From positions 1 through 12,195 of the forward strand of contig JAFRBA010000177.1 in the NCBI GenBank assembly GCA_017405115.1: a stretch of DNA of 12,195 nucleotides, read 5' to 3'. Source of the DNA: Kiritimatiellia bacterium. GTDB lineage: Bacteria > Verrucomicrobiota > Kiritimatiellia > RFP12 > UBA1067. Positions 6,404 to 12,195 of the stretch are shown here, piece after piece; the stretch's first letter is position 1; each line of letters opens with the position of its first letter. Below the pieces are notes generated by a model. It was given only the letters and a program-made list of their open reading frames with translations. It was not told the origin of the DNA and made no database searches. A program made the translations under genes and the position numbers.

Positions 6404-7384
6404 ATGAACAGGATAGTGTTCTGCGGCAGCATGATAGCCGACGTCATAAAGACGTTGCCGACATGGCCCGACAAGGGCATGCTCGTGCCGATTACCGCCA
6501 TCCGCCGGCAGATCGGCGGGGCCGTGTGCAACTCGGGGGTGGACCTCAAGACGCTGGACCCCTCGGTGGAAGTCCGCGCGGTCGGCGCGGTCGGCGCCGA
6601 CGACAACGGCGACTTCGTCGTGGACTACCTCTCCTCGCGCGGCCTTGACTGCTCGCAGGTGAGGCGCGTGAAGGGCGTGCCGACGTCCTTCACCGACGTG
6701 ATGACCGTCGAGCCCACGGGCGAGCGCACGTTTTTCAACATGCACGGCGCCGACTCCACGCTCGTGCCCGAGGACATCGACGTCTCCCGGCTCGACTGCG
6801 ACATATTCCACTTCGGCTACCTGCTGCTCCTGGACGGCATGGACGCGCCGGACCCGGAGTACGGGACGAAGGCCGCGCGGCTCCTAGCCGCGGTGCAGGC
6901 GGCGGGCATCCGCACCTCCATCGACATCGTGAGCGAGCAGTCCGACCGTTTCGCCCGCATCGTGAGCCCCGCGCTCAGATACTGCGACTACTGCATCGTG
7001 AACGAGATCGAGGGCTCCATGGCCACCGGCGCGCCGTCAGACGACCTGCGCGCCATCTGCGAGGGGCTGCTTGCGGCGGGGGTGCGCGAGCAGGCCGTCG
7101 TGCACTGTCCCGACGCCGGGGCGTCGCTCGACAGGAACGGCAATTTCGCGCGCGTCGGCTCGCTCCGGCTGCCGCAGGGCTGGATCAAGGGGTCGGTCGG
7201 CGCCGGCGACGCCTTCTGCGCCGGCGTGCTGTACGCGATCATGAAGGGTATGGACGCCGACCAGGCGCTTCGGCTCGGCTCCTGCACGGCGGCGATGAAC
7301 CTGTCCGTCACCGACTCGGTCAGCGGCGCGAAGTCGTACGCCGAGACGATCGCGCTCGATTCGAAGTTCGCAAGGCGGGACTAG
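6404..7384 (+). CDS. PfkB-family carbohydrate/nucleoside kinase
   Basis: This 326-residue cytosolic kinase transfers phosphate from ATP to a sugar or nucleoside hydroxyl. The N-terminal PfkB pattern is present ('GSMIADV' at 8-14, 'IGGAVCNSGVDL' at 37-48, 'AVGAVGADDNGDF' at 59-71). The C-terminal signature 'GSVGAGDAFCAG' lies at 263-274 with the anion hole and catalytic base Asp269. 'CDYCIVNEIEG' (194-204) is the 'N..E' ATP-site region. The substrate (fructose, ribose, adenosine or another) cannot be decided by eye. The ATG has a strong Shine-Dalgarno GGAGGGG (6390-6396). It starts 18 bases after the potassium channel gene and ends two bases before the RNase gene, so it is within the same transcript. 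Confidence 0.88.
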   Translation: MNRIVFCGSMIADVIKTLPTWPDKGMLVPITAIRRQIGGAVCNSGVDLKTLDPSVEVRAVGAVGADDNGDFVVDYLSSRGLDCSQVRRVKGVPTSFTDVMTVEPTGERTFFNMHGADSTLVPEDIDVSRLDCDIFHFGYLLLLDGMDAPDPEYGTKAARLLAAVQAAGIRTSIDIVSEQSDRFARIVSPALRYCDYCIVNEIEGSMATGAPSDDLRAICEGLLAAGVREQAVVHCPDAGASLDRNGNFARVGSLRLPQGWIKGSVGAGDAFCAGVLYAIMKGMDADQALRLGSCTAAMNLSVTDSVSGAKSYAETIALDSKFARRD

Positions 7385-7386
7385 GG

Positions 7387-8991
7387 ATGAAAATGGATTT
7401 CCAGAGGAAAGAGGAGCGGATGCTCCTGCCGGAGCCGGGCAAGACGCCACGCGAGGACACTGCGGCGGTGATGAAGTTCTACAAGCTGCCCAGGGCGTTT
7501 CCGCCGGCGGTCCTCGCGGAGGCGCGGCGCATTTCCTCGCAGGCGCCGACCGATGCAGAGATAAAGCGCTCCGGGCGGCTGGACCTCAGGCGCAGGTTCA
7601 TATTCACCTGCGACCCCGAGACCGCGCGCGACTACGACGACGCCCTGTCGCTGGAGACGGACCGCCGCGGCAATAGGGTGCTCGGCGTGCACATCGCCGA
7701 CGTCAGCCACTACGTGCTGCCGGGCTCGGCGCTGGACGACGAGGCCTACCGAAGGTCGACAAGCGTGTACTTCTGCGACCGCGTCGTGCCCATGCTTCCG
7801 GAGGCGCTCTCCAACGGCGTGTGCTCGCTCGTGCCGGGCGAGGACAGGCTCGCGTTCTCCGTCTTCATGACATTCGACCGCAATGGCGAGATGACGGCGC
7901 GCAGGTTCGCGAAGTCCGTCATCCGCTCTAAGGCCCGCTTCACCTACGAGCAGGTGATGACAGTGATCGGAGGCGGCCGGCTGCGGGCCGTGTCGGCGCC
8001 AGGCGGCGGCGCGAAGGGGGCCGCCAGGACGATAAGGGCGATAAGCGAGCTCGCGCAGCAGCTCAGGGCGCGGCGGTTCGCCGCCGGCGCGCTCGACATC
8101 GAGCTGCCCGAGACGGAGGTGCTGCTGGACGGCGACGGCGAGATGTCGGGCATTGTGACGCATCCGTACGACGAGTCCCACCAGATGGTCGAGGAGTGCA
8201 TGGTCGCGGCAAACGAGGCCGTCGCGAAGGAGCTGTGGACGCACGGCGTGAAGATCCTCGCGCGCCTGCACGAGCCGCCGGACCAGGAGAAGATGCTCAT
8301 GCTCCGCGCCGAGCTGCGCGGGCTCGGCGTCAAGGCGGGCGACCTCTCGAAGCCGAAGGTGTTCGCGCAGTTCCTGAAGACGGTCAAGTCGCATCCGCTC
8401 TATCCGACGATCGCGACGATGGTGCTTCGGTCGATGAAGCGCGCCGTCTACGACGCCTCGGCGATGGGCCACTTCGGGCTGGCCAAGCGATACTACGCGC
8501 ACTTCACGTCGCCCATACGGCGATATCCCGACCTCACGCTGCACCGGCAGCTGGCGGACTACCTCGGGCAGCGGCCCTCCGCGCGCGTCGCGCAGCCGGT
8601 CCTGGCGAAGTGGGCGGCGCACACCAGCGAGCGCGAGGAGATCGCAGCGGAGGCCGAGCGCGCCCTGCTGGAGATCAAGAAGTTCCGGCTCCTCGAGGCG
8701 CAGCTGCAGTCGCGGCAGGTCGTCGACTACGACGCGGTCGTCGCCAAGTGCATGCCGTTCGGCTGCTTCGTGGACGTGCCGGAGCTGGCCGTCTCGGGGC
8801 TCGTGCACGTGTCGCTGCTGTCGCAGCGATTCGTGCGGTTCAACGAGTCCGACCAGACGCTCTCCGCGCCCGGCGGCGGCAGCTGGCGCATCGGCGACCG
8901 CATGCGGGTCCATGTGGCGCGCGTCGACTTCCGCCAGCGCCGCATCGACTTCACTCCGGTGGGGCGCGGAGACCGCCGGAAGATGGTATAA
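7387..8991 (+). CDS. Short RNase R/RNase II-family 3'-5' exoribonuclease
   Basis: This 534-residue enzyme degrades RNA from the 3' end. The RNB catalytic domain starts near residue 68: 'CDPETARDYDDALS' (75-88) with Asp76, Asp82, Asp84 and Asp85, the +6/+8/+9 spacing of the RNase R metal-binding aspartates. Other landmarks are 'TSVYFCDRVVPMLPE' (125-139), 'HQMVEECMVAAN' (265-276), and 'HFTSPIRRYPDL' (372-383). A C-terminal S1 RNA-binding domain covers about 446-523. RNase R proteins usually have two cold-shock-like RNA-binding domains before RNB and run past 640 residues. Here only the linker 'KFYKLPRAFPPAV' precedes RNB, so those domains are absent. In-frame ATG codons at 7393 and 7420 are alternative starts; the one at 7420 would delete 11 residues and change nothing in the domains. 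The stop TAA lies inside a TATAAT box. Confidence 0.88.
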   Translation: MKMDFQRKEERMLLPEPGKTPREDTAAVMKFYKLPRAFPPAVLAEARRISSQAPTDAEIKRSGRLDLRRRFIFTCDPETARDYDDALSLETDRRGNRVLGVHIADVSHYVLPGSALDDEAYRRSTSVYFCDRVVPMLPEALSNGVCSLVPGEDRLAFSVFMTFDRNGEMTARRFAKSVIRSKARFTYEQVMTVIGGGRLRAVSAPGGGAKGAARTIRAISELAQQLRARRFAAGALDIELPETEVLLDGDGEMSGIVTHPYDESHQMVEECMVAANEAVAKELWTHGVKILARLHEPPDQEKMLMLRAELRGLGVKAGDLSKPKVFAQFLKTVKSHPLYPTIATMVLRSMKRAVYDASAMGHFGLAKRYYAHFTSPIRRYPDLTLHRQLADYLGQRPSARVAQPVLAKWAAHTSEREEIAAEAERALLEIKKFRLLEAQLQSRQVVDYDAVVAKCMPFGCFVDVPELAVSGLVHVSLLSQRFVRFNESDQTLSAPGGGSWRIGDRMRVHVARVDFRQRRIDFTPVGRGDRRKMV

Positions 8992-8992
8992 T
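8984..8992 (+). promoter_or_regulatory. Putative extended -10 promoter of the EF-G gene
   Basis: TGG plus a perfect TATAAT (8987-8992) ends 11 bases before the EF-G ATG. No -35 hexamer is recognisable 16-18 bases upstream, so recognition would depend on the extended -10. Transcription would begin near 8999, leaving only about 4-6 bases of leader. The RNase stop codon TAA (8989-8991) lies within the box. Confidence 0.5.
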
Positions 8993-9003
8993 ACTCAGTC
9001 ATC

Positions 9004-11076
9004 ATGAGCGCAGACCTTTCGAACGTCAGGAACATCGGCATCGTCGCCCACATCGACGCGGGCAAGACGACGACGACCGAACGCATTCTCTTCTACACCG
9101 GCAAGATACACAAGCACGGCGACGTGCACGACGGCAACACGACCACCGACTTCATGGTGCAGGAGCGCGAGCGAGGCATCACGATCCAGTCCGCCGCGAT
9201 CTCCTGCGAGTGGAAGGGCTGCGCGATCAACATCATCGACACGCCCGGCCACGTCGACTTCACGATGGAGGTGGAGCGCTCGCTGCGCGTCCTCGACGGC
9301 GCGGTGTGCGTGTTCTGCGCCGTCGGCGGCGTGCAGCCGCAGTCCGAGACCGTCTGGCGCCAGGCCGACCGGTACAACGTGCCGCGCCTCGCGTTCGTGA
9401 ACAAGATGGACCGCATGGGCGCCGACTTCCAGCGCGTGGTGGACGAGCTGCGCGGCAAGCTGAAGGCGGAGGCCTGCCCGGTCGAGATACCCATCGGCCG
9501 GGAGGAGTCGTTCACGGGTGTGGTGGACCTCATCGAGATGAAGTCGATAGTCTACGACGAGGCGACGGAAGGCAAGACGTTCACCGTGGGCGAGGTGCCC
9601 GACGAGCTGAAGGACGACGCGGAGCTCGCCCGCGCGGAGCTCGTCGAGAAGGTGGCGGACCTCGACGAGGGCGTGATGGAGGCGTATCTCGAGAAGGGCG
9701 ACCTCTCGAGGGACGAGCTGGTGCCGGCGATACGCAGGCTGGTCGTCGCAGGCCGGCTCGTGCCCGTGCTCTGCGGGACTTCGCTCCGGGACAAGGGCGT
9801 GCAGCCTCTCCTCGACGCGGTCTGCGCGTACCTGCCGAGCCCGGCGGACAGGCCGCCAGTCGCGGCGACCGACCTCAAGACCGGCGAGCGCGTGACGCGC
9901 GAGCAGAAGGACTCCGAACTCCTGACCGCGCTCGTGTTCAAGATCGCGACGGACCCGTACGTTGGGCGGCTTTTCTTCGTGCGCGTGTACGGCGGGGTGC
10001 TCAAGAAGGGCGCGAACGTCTTCAACCCGCGCACGCGCAGGCGCGAGCGCATAATGAAGATCGTGCGGCTCTTTGCGGACGACCAGATAGAGGTGGACGA
10101 ACTTAGCGCCGGCGACATCGGCGCCATAGTCGGCCTGAAGGAGGCGACCACGGGCGACACGCTCTGCGCGGAGGTGAAGTCGTGCTACCTCGAGCGCATC
10201 ACAGCGCCGCAGCCCGTCATGTTCATGGCGATCGAGCCGAAGAGCTCGGCCGACAAGGATAAGCTCGTGGAGTCGATGAAGGCCCTGGCCGCGGAGGACC
10301 CGACTTGCCAGTTCCGTGAAGACGAGGAGACGGGGCAGACCATCCTCTCCGGCATGGGCGAACTTCACCTCGAGATACTGGTGGACAGGCTGAAGCGCGA
10401 GTTCAAGTGCGCGGCGAACACCGGCAAGCCGATGGTGTCGTACTGCGAGACGGTTACGAAGCCATCCGAGGCCGACTTCACGTTTGACCGCGAGCTGGGC
10501 GGCAAGCGCCACGCGGTGTCGCTGCGCATAGCCGTGAAGCCGCTCGAGCGCGGCGCGGGACACAAGGTGACGCTCTCCCGCGAGTTCACCGGACTCGTCA
10601 CCGACCGGCATCTGCAGGAGTGCGTAACCCAGGGCCTCGAGGACGGCGTAGCCACCGGGGTGCTGGCGCGCTATCCTATGACGGACATAGAGGTGACGTG
10701 CCTCGCCGCCACGCTCGTGGACCCGGAGGTGTCTGACGAGGTGGCGTTCCGCTCTGCGGCCATGATGGGCTTTCGCGAGGCGGCGGCGGGCGCAGCGCCG
10801 GAGTTCCTCGAGCCTATCATGAAGCTGGAGATCACTACGCCGCCGGAGTCCGTCGGCGAGGTGCTCGGCGACCTGAACGGACGCCGCGGCACGGTGCTCG
10901 ACATGGAGATGCGCGGCGACATGCAGATCGTGCATGCGCGCGTGCCAATGGCCCAGATGTTCGGCTATTCGACGGCCATGCGGTCCCTTACCAAGGGCCG
11001 GGCCTCCTACTCGATGGAGCCGGACATGTTCGAGATCGCGCCGAAGAACGTGCGCGACGCGATCCTGGCGATGTGA
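9004..11076 (+). CDS. fusA: Translation elongation factor G
   Basis: This 690-residue GTPase drives ribosome translocation and/or recycling. G-domain motifs: 'AHIDAGKT' (15-22), switch I '[12 protein letters not shown]' (54-65), 'DTPGHVDF' (79-86), '[10 protein letters not shown]' (133-142) and 'CGTS' (257-260). Domain II is around 300-400, domain III contains '[15 protein letters not shown]' (449-463), and domain V ends with '[20 protein letters not shown]' (648-667). It differs from the common str-operon EF-G: 'GITIQSAA' rather than 'GITITSAA', Cys105 where 'FDAVGG' is usual, and in domain IV 'LGGKRHAV' (498-505) where 'GGRGQYG' is typical. It lies beside an RNase and a permease, not rpsL/rpsG/tuf, so it may be a paralogue. 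No Shine-Dalgarno is visible before the ATG. The family is certain; the subtype is not. Confidence 0.9.
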   Translation: MSADLSNVRNIGIVAHIDAGKTTTTERILFYTGKIHKHGDVHDGNTTTDFMVQERERGITIQSAAISCEWKGCAINIIDTPGHVDFTMEVERSLRVLDGAVCVFCAVGGVQPQSETVWRQADRYNVPRLAFVNKMDRMGADFQRVVDELRGKLKAEACPVEIPIGREESFTGVVDLIEMKSIVYDEATEGKTFTVGEVPDELKDDAELARAELVEKVADLDEGVMEAYLEKGDLSRDELVPAIRRLVVAGRLVPVLCGTSLRDKGVQPLLDAVCAYLPSPADRPPVAATDLKTGERVTREQKDSELLTALVFKIATDPYVGRLFFVRVYGGVLKKGANVFNPRTRRRERIMKIVRLFADDQIEVDELSAGDIGAIVGLKEATTGDTLCAEVKSCYLERITAPQPVMFMAIEPKSSADKDKLVESMKALAAEDPTCQFREDEETGQTILSGMGELHLEILVDRLKREFKCAANTGKPMVSYCETVTKPSEADFTFDRELGGKRHAVSLRIAVKPLERGAGHKVTLSREFTGLVTDRHLQECVTQGLEDGVATGVLARYPMTDIEVTCLAATLVDPEVSDEVAFRSAAMMGFREAAAGAAPEFLEPIMKLEITTPPESVGEVLGDLNGRRGTVLDMEMRGDMQIVHARVPMAQMFGYSTAMRSLTKGRASYSMEPDMFEIAPKNVRDAILAM

Positions 11077-11118
11077 CGCATGCGCCGGCGGGTCCTTCGC
11101 CGCGAGGGTGCCATACGG

Positions 11119-12048
11119 ATGACCGACAGGGCGAAAGGCATTGCAGCCATAACAGCGAGCGCGTTTGGCTTCGCGCTCATGGCGGCATGCGTGAGACTGG
11201 CGGACGACTACGGCAGTCCGATTTCTAGCTTCCAGAAGAGCTTCTTTCGGAATGTCGTCGCGCTTGCGATAGCCTTTTCTGTCTTCATTCGCAGGGGCCT
11301 GTCCCCGTCCAAAGGGGGCCTGTCCCCGTTCAAGCCGTCCATGTGCGGGTCGTCAAAGGGGGGACTGTCCCCGGTTTTTGGGGGACTGTCCCCAAAGGCC
11401 GCCGGGCTGCTTATTTTGCGAAGTCTGCTTGGAACCTGCGGAATATTCGCGAATTTCTACGCTCTCGGGCTTGTGCCGATAGCCGACGGACAGACGCTCA
11501 ACAAGACCGCGCCGTTCTTCACCGTGGCGTTCGCCTGGCTCTTTTCCGGCGAGAAGGCGTCCATGCGGCAGGTCGTTGCCCTCGCGTTCGCCTTCGCCGG
11601 GGTGGTCTTCGTGGCCAAGCCCGGCTTTGCCGGAGACGCGGCCTTTCCGCTTGCGATGGGGCTGCTCGGCGGGGCGTGCGCCGGCGGGGCGTACGCGTGC
11701 GTGCGCGCGCTCAGGCGCCATGCGGTGGAGCCCGCGTTCATCGTGCTCTTCTTCAGCGCGTTCTCGTGTCTTGCGTCCGTTCCGTTCATGCTGGCGCGCT
11801 TTGACCCGATGAGCGCAAGCCAAGTGGCGATACTCTTCGGCGCCGGGGCGGGCGCGGCCATAGGGCAGTTCGGCATCACGCTCGCATACGGCTACGCCGC
11901 TCCGCGCGACATAGCGGTCTACGACTATTCGAACATCCTCTTCACCGCGGCATTCGGGCTTCTCCTCTTCGGCCAGGTGCCGGATGTCTGGTCGGTTCTC
12001 GGCTTCGCGCTCATTCTGGCTGCGGCATTTCGTCTCAACCGCCCGTAA
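11119..12048 (+). CDS. EamA/DMT-family permease with repeat-derived insertion
   Basis: This 309-residue inner-membrane protein has the two EamA halves of about five helices each. The first half includes 'SFQKSFFRNVVALAIAF' (37-53) and 'GLVPIADGQTLNKTAPFFTV' (117-136); the second runs from about 175 ('PLAMGLLGGACAGGAYACV') to 'VLGFALILAAAFRLNRP' at the end. Drug/metabolite transporters of this kind move amino acids, nucleotide precursors or other small metabolites; the substrate is unknown. Between helices 2 and 3, residues about 60-93 are an extra loop containing four 'GLSP' units made by palindrome copies; relatives usually have a short loop there. The reading frame is intact across it, so the protein is probably still made. 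ATG 11119 follows GAGGG at 11104-11108. An earlier in-frame ATG at 11080 would add 13 arginine-rich residues and is possible. It begins 42 bases after EF-G. Confidence 0.85.
   Translation: MTDRAKGIAAITASAFGFALMAACVRLADDYGSPISSFQKSFFRNVVALAIAFSVFIRRGLSPSKGGLSPFKPSMCGSSKGGLSPVFGGLSPKAAGLLILRSLLGTCGIFANFYALGLVPIADGQTLNKTAPFFTVAFAWLFSGEKASMRQVVALAFAFAGVVFVAKPGFAGDAAFPLAMGLLGGACAGGAYACVRALRRHAVEPAFIVLFFSAFSCLASVPFMLARFDPMSASQVAILFGAGAGAAIGQFGITLAYGYAAPRDIAVYDYSNILFTAAFGLLLFGQVPDVWSVLGFALILAAAFRLNRP
11294..11393. repeat. Four REP-like palindromes in two pairs inside the permease gene
   Basis: The copies are at 11294-11306 and 11315-11327 (GGGGCCTGTCCCC, one arm mismatch) and at 11360-11372 and 11381-11393 (GGGGACTGTCCCC, perfect six-base arms around T). 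Each pair has an 8-base spacer, giving a 21-base period; 32 bases separate the pairs. Because 21 is a multiple of three and the pairs are 66 bases apart, all four copies are read in the same frame as 'GLSP'. The paired arrangement recalls REP/BIME elements moved by REP-associated tyrosine transposases in other bacteria. No such transposase is in this window, so that link is inference. Confidence 0.85.
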
Positions 12049-12051
12049 ATA

Positions 12052-12060
12052 TGGTATAAC
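12052..12060 (+). promoter_or_regulatory. Putative extended -10 promoter for a downstream gene
   Basis: TGG plus TATAAC begins four bases after the permease stop codon. The best -35 at a 17-base spacer (12032-12037, GTCTCA) is weak, and it would lie within the end of the permease gene. It resembles the elements at 293-301, 3273-3281 and 8984-8992. Transcription would start near 12067, leaving about 78 bases before the ATG at 12145. Confidence 0.4.
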
Positions 12061-12106
12061 CCGACTTTGCCACTTGAATTTTTGAAAAGTGCGGTTTGAG
12101 CCAATG

Positions 12107-12125
12107 TTCACGCGGGCCGCGTGAA
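12107..12125. repeat. Perfect inverted repeat TTCACGCG-GGC-CGCGTGAA
   Basis: Eight-base arms surround a three-base centre, between the putative start of transcription and the next possible gene. It could be an operator or an mRNA hairpin. No T-run follows on either strand, so it is not a typical terminator. A six-codon reading frame (ATG 12104 to TGA 12124) runs through it but has no ribosome-binding site. Confidence 0.55.
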
Positions 12126-12144
12126 AAAGTAGCCATAATTTTAT

Positions 12145-12195
12145 ATGACTACATTTCAGAACACCTTTACATTTGACTTCAGCGCCGTCAGCCCT
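12145..12195 (+). CDS. Possible start of an unidentified gene, 3'-incomplete
   Basis: An ATG opens a frame of 17 codons running off the window (MTTFQNTFTFDFSAVSP). There is no clear Shine-Dalgarno; the leader before it is A/T-rich. The gene cannot be identified from this much sequence. Support comes only from the open frame and the promoter-like element about 85 bases upstream. Confidence 0.3.
   Translation, partial: MTTFQNTFTFDFSAVSP

Noticed and set aside
5117..6811. Long open frame on the minus strand opposite the potassium channel gene (similar ones at 978-2249, 7381-8913 and 8995-10935)
   Set aside because: These are rich in Arg, His, Val and Glu with no recognisable domain, and mirror well-identified + strand genes. 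High G/C content removes stop codons from the antisense frame.
11080..11118. Permease start at ATG 11080
   Set aside because: It is in frame and only three bases after the EF-G stop, but it has no clear ribosome-binding site and adds a highly basic stretch. ATG 11119 with GAGGG upstream is preferred, though not proven.
11294..11393. CRISPR array
   Set aside because: Units are 13-base palindromes with 8-base spacers, grouped in pairs, and are read in frame inside a gene. No cas gene is present.
12107..12125. Intrinsic terminator for the permease gene
   Set aside because: The stem is good but is followed by A residues, not T, on the + strand, and by no T-run on the minus strand.

Overview
The window is a GC-rich piece of a diderm (Gram-negative-type) bacterial chromosome with genes tightly packed on the + strand. 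The cell type is inferred from a Pal-type outer-membrane lipoprotein and a Tat export pathway. Three clues point, from memory, to the PVC group and most likely a Kiritimatiellota or Lentisphaerae relative. These are short GGGGACTGTCCCC palindromes lying inside reading frames, a C-terminal 'VTWDPNLN...PTNSLHRFFK' module, and an elongation factor G that differs from the str-operon type. No database search was possible, so the lineage is a guess; the gene families are much more certain.

Layout. (1) 1-954 is an accessory patch, visibly richer in A/T than the rest. It holds the end of a probable surface protein, one palindrome, and a Phd-type antitoxin / PIN-domain toxin pair with its own promoter. 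(2) 1023-3247 is a two-gene unit with a TGATG junction: an unusual fusion of a histidine phosphatase to a HAD phosphatase, then an AEC-family permease. It ends in an intrinsic terminator that overlaps the next promoter. (3) 3324-8991 looks like one operon: pal, a tatA/B-type gene, tatC, a TrkH/KtrB potassium-channel subunit, a PfkB sugar/nucleoside kinase, and a short RNase R-like exoribonuclease. Several of these genes overlap or nearly touch. (4) 9004-11076 is an EF-G whose putative promoter (TATAAT) contains the stop codon of the RNase gene and would give an almost leaderless mRNA. (5) 11119-12048 is an EamA/DMT-type permease carrying four in-frame palindrome copies between its second and third membrane segments. 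(6) 12049-12195 is a short promoter and leader region with a perfect inverted repeat, followed by the possible start of another gene.

Functionally the core of the window is envelope and export (Pal, Tat), ion and solute transport (TrkH/KtrB, AEC, EamA), RNA decay (RNB nuclease) and translation (EF-G). I see no phage, insertion-sequence transposase, CRISPR array, tRNA or rRNA gene. No gap between genes exceeds 300 bases.

The items most worth a second look are the palindromes tolerated inside the permease gene, the histidine phosphatase-HAD fusion, the RNase R lacking its cold-shock domains, the stop-codon/promoter overlap before EF-G, and a recurring TGGTAnnnT (extended -10) element before several transcription units.
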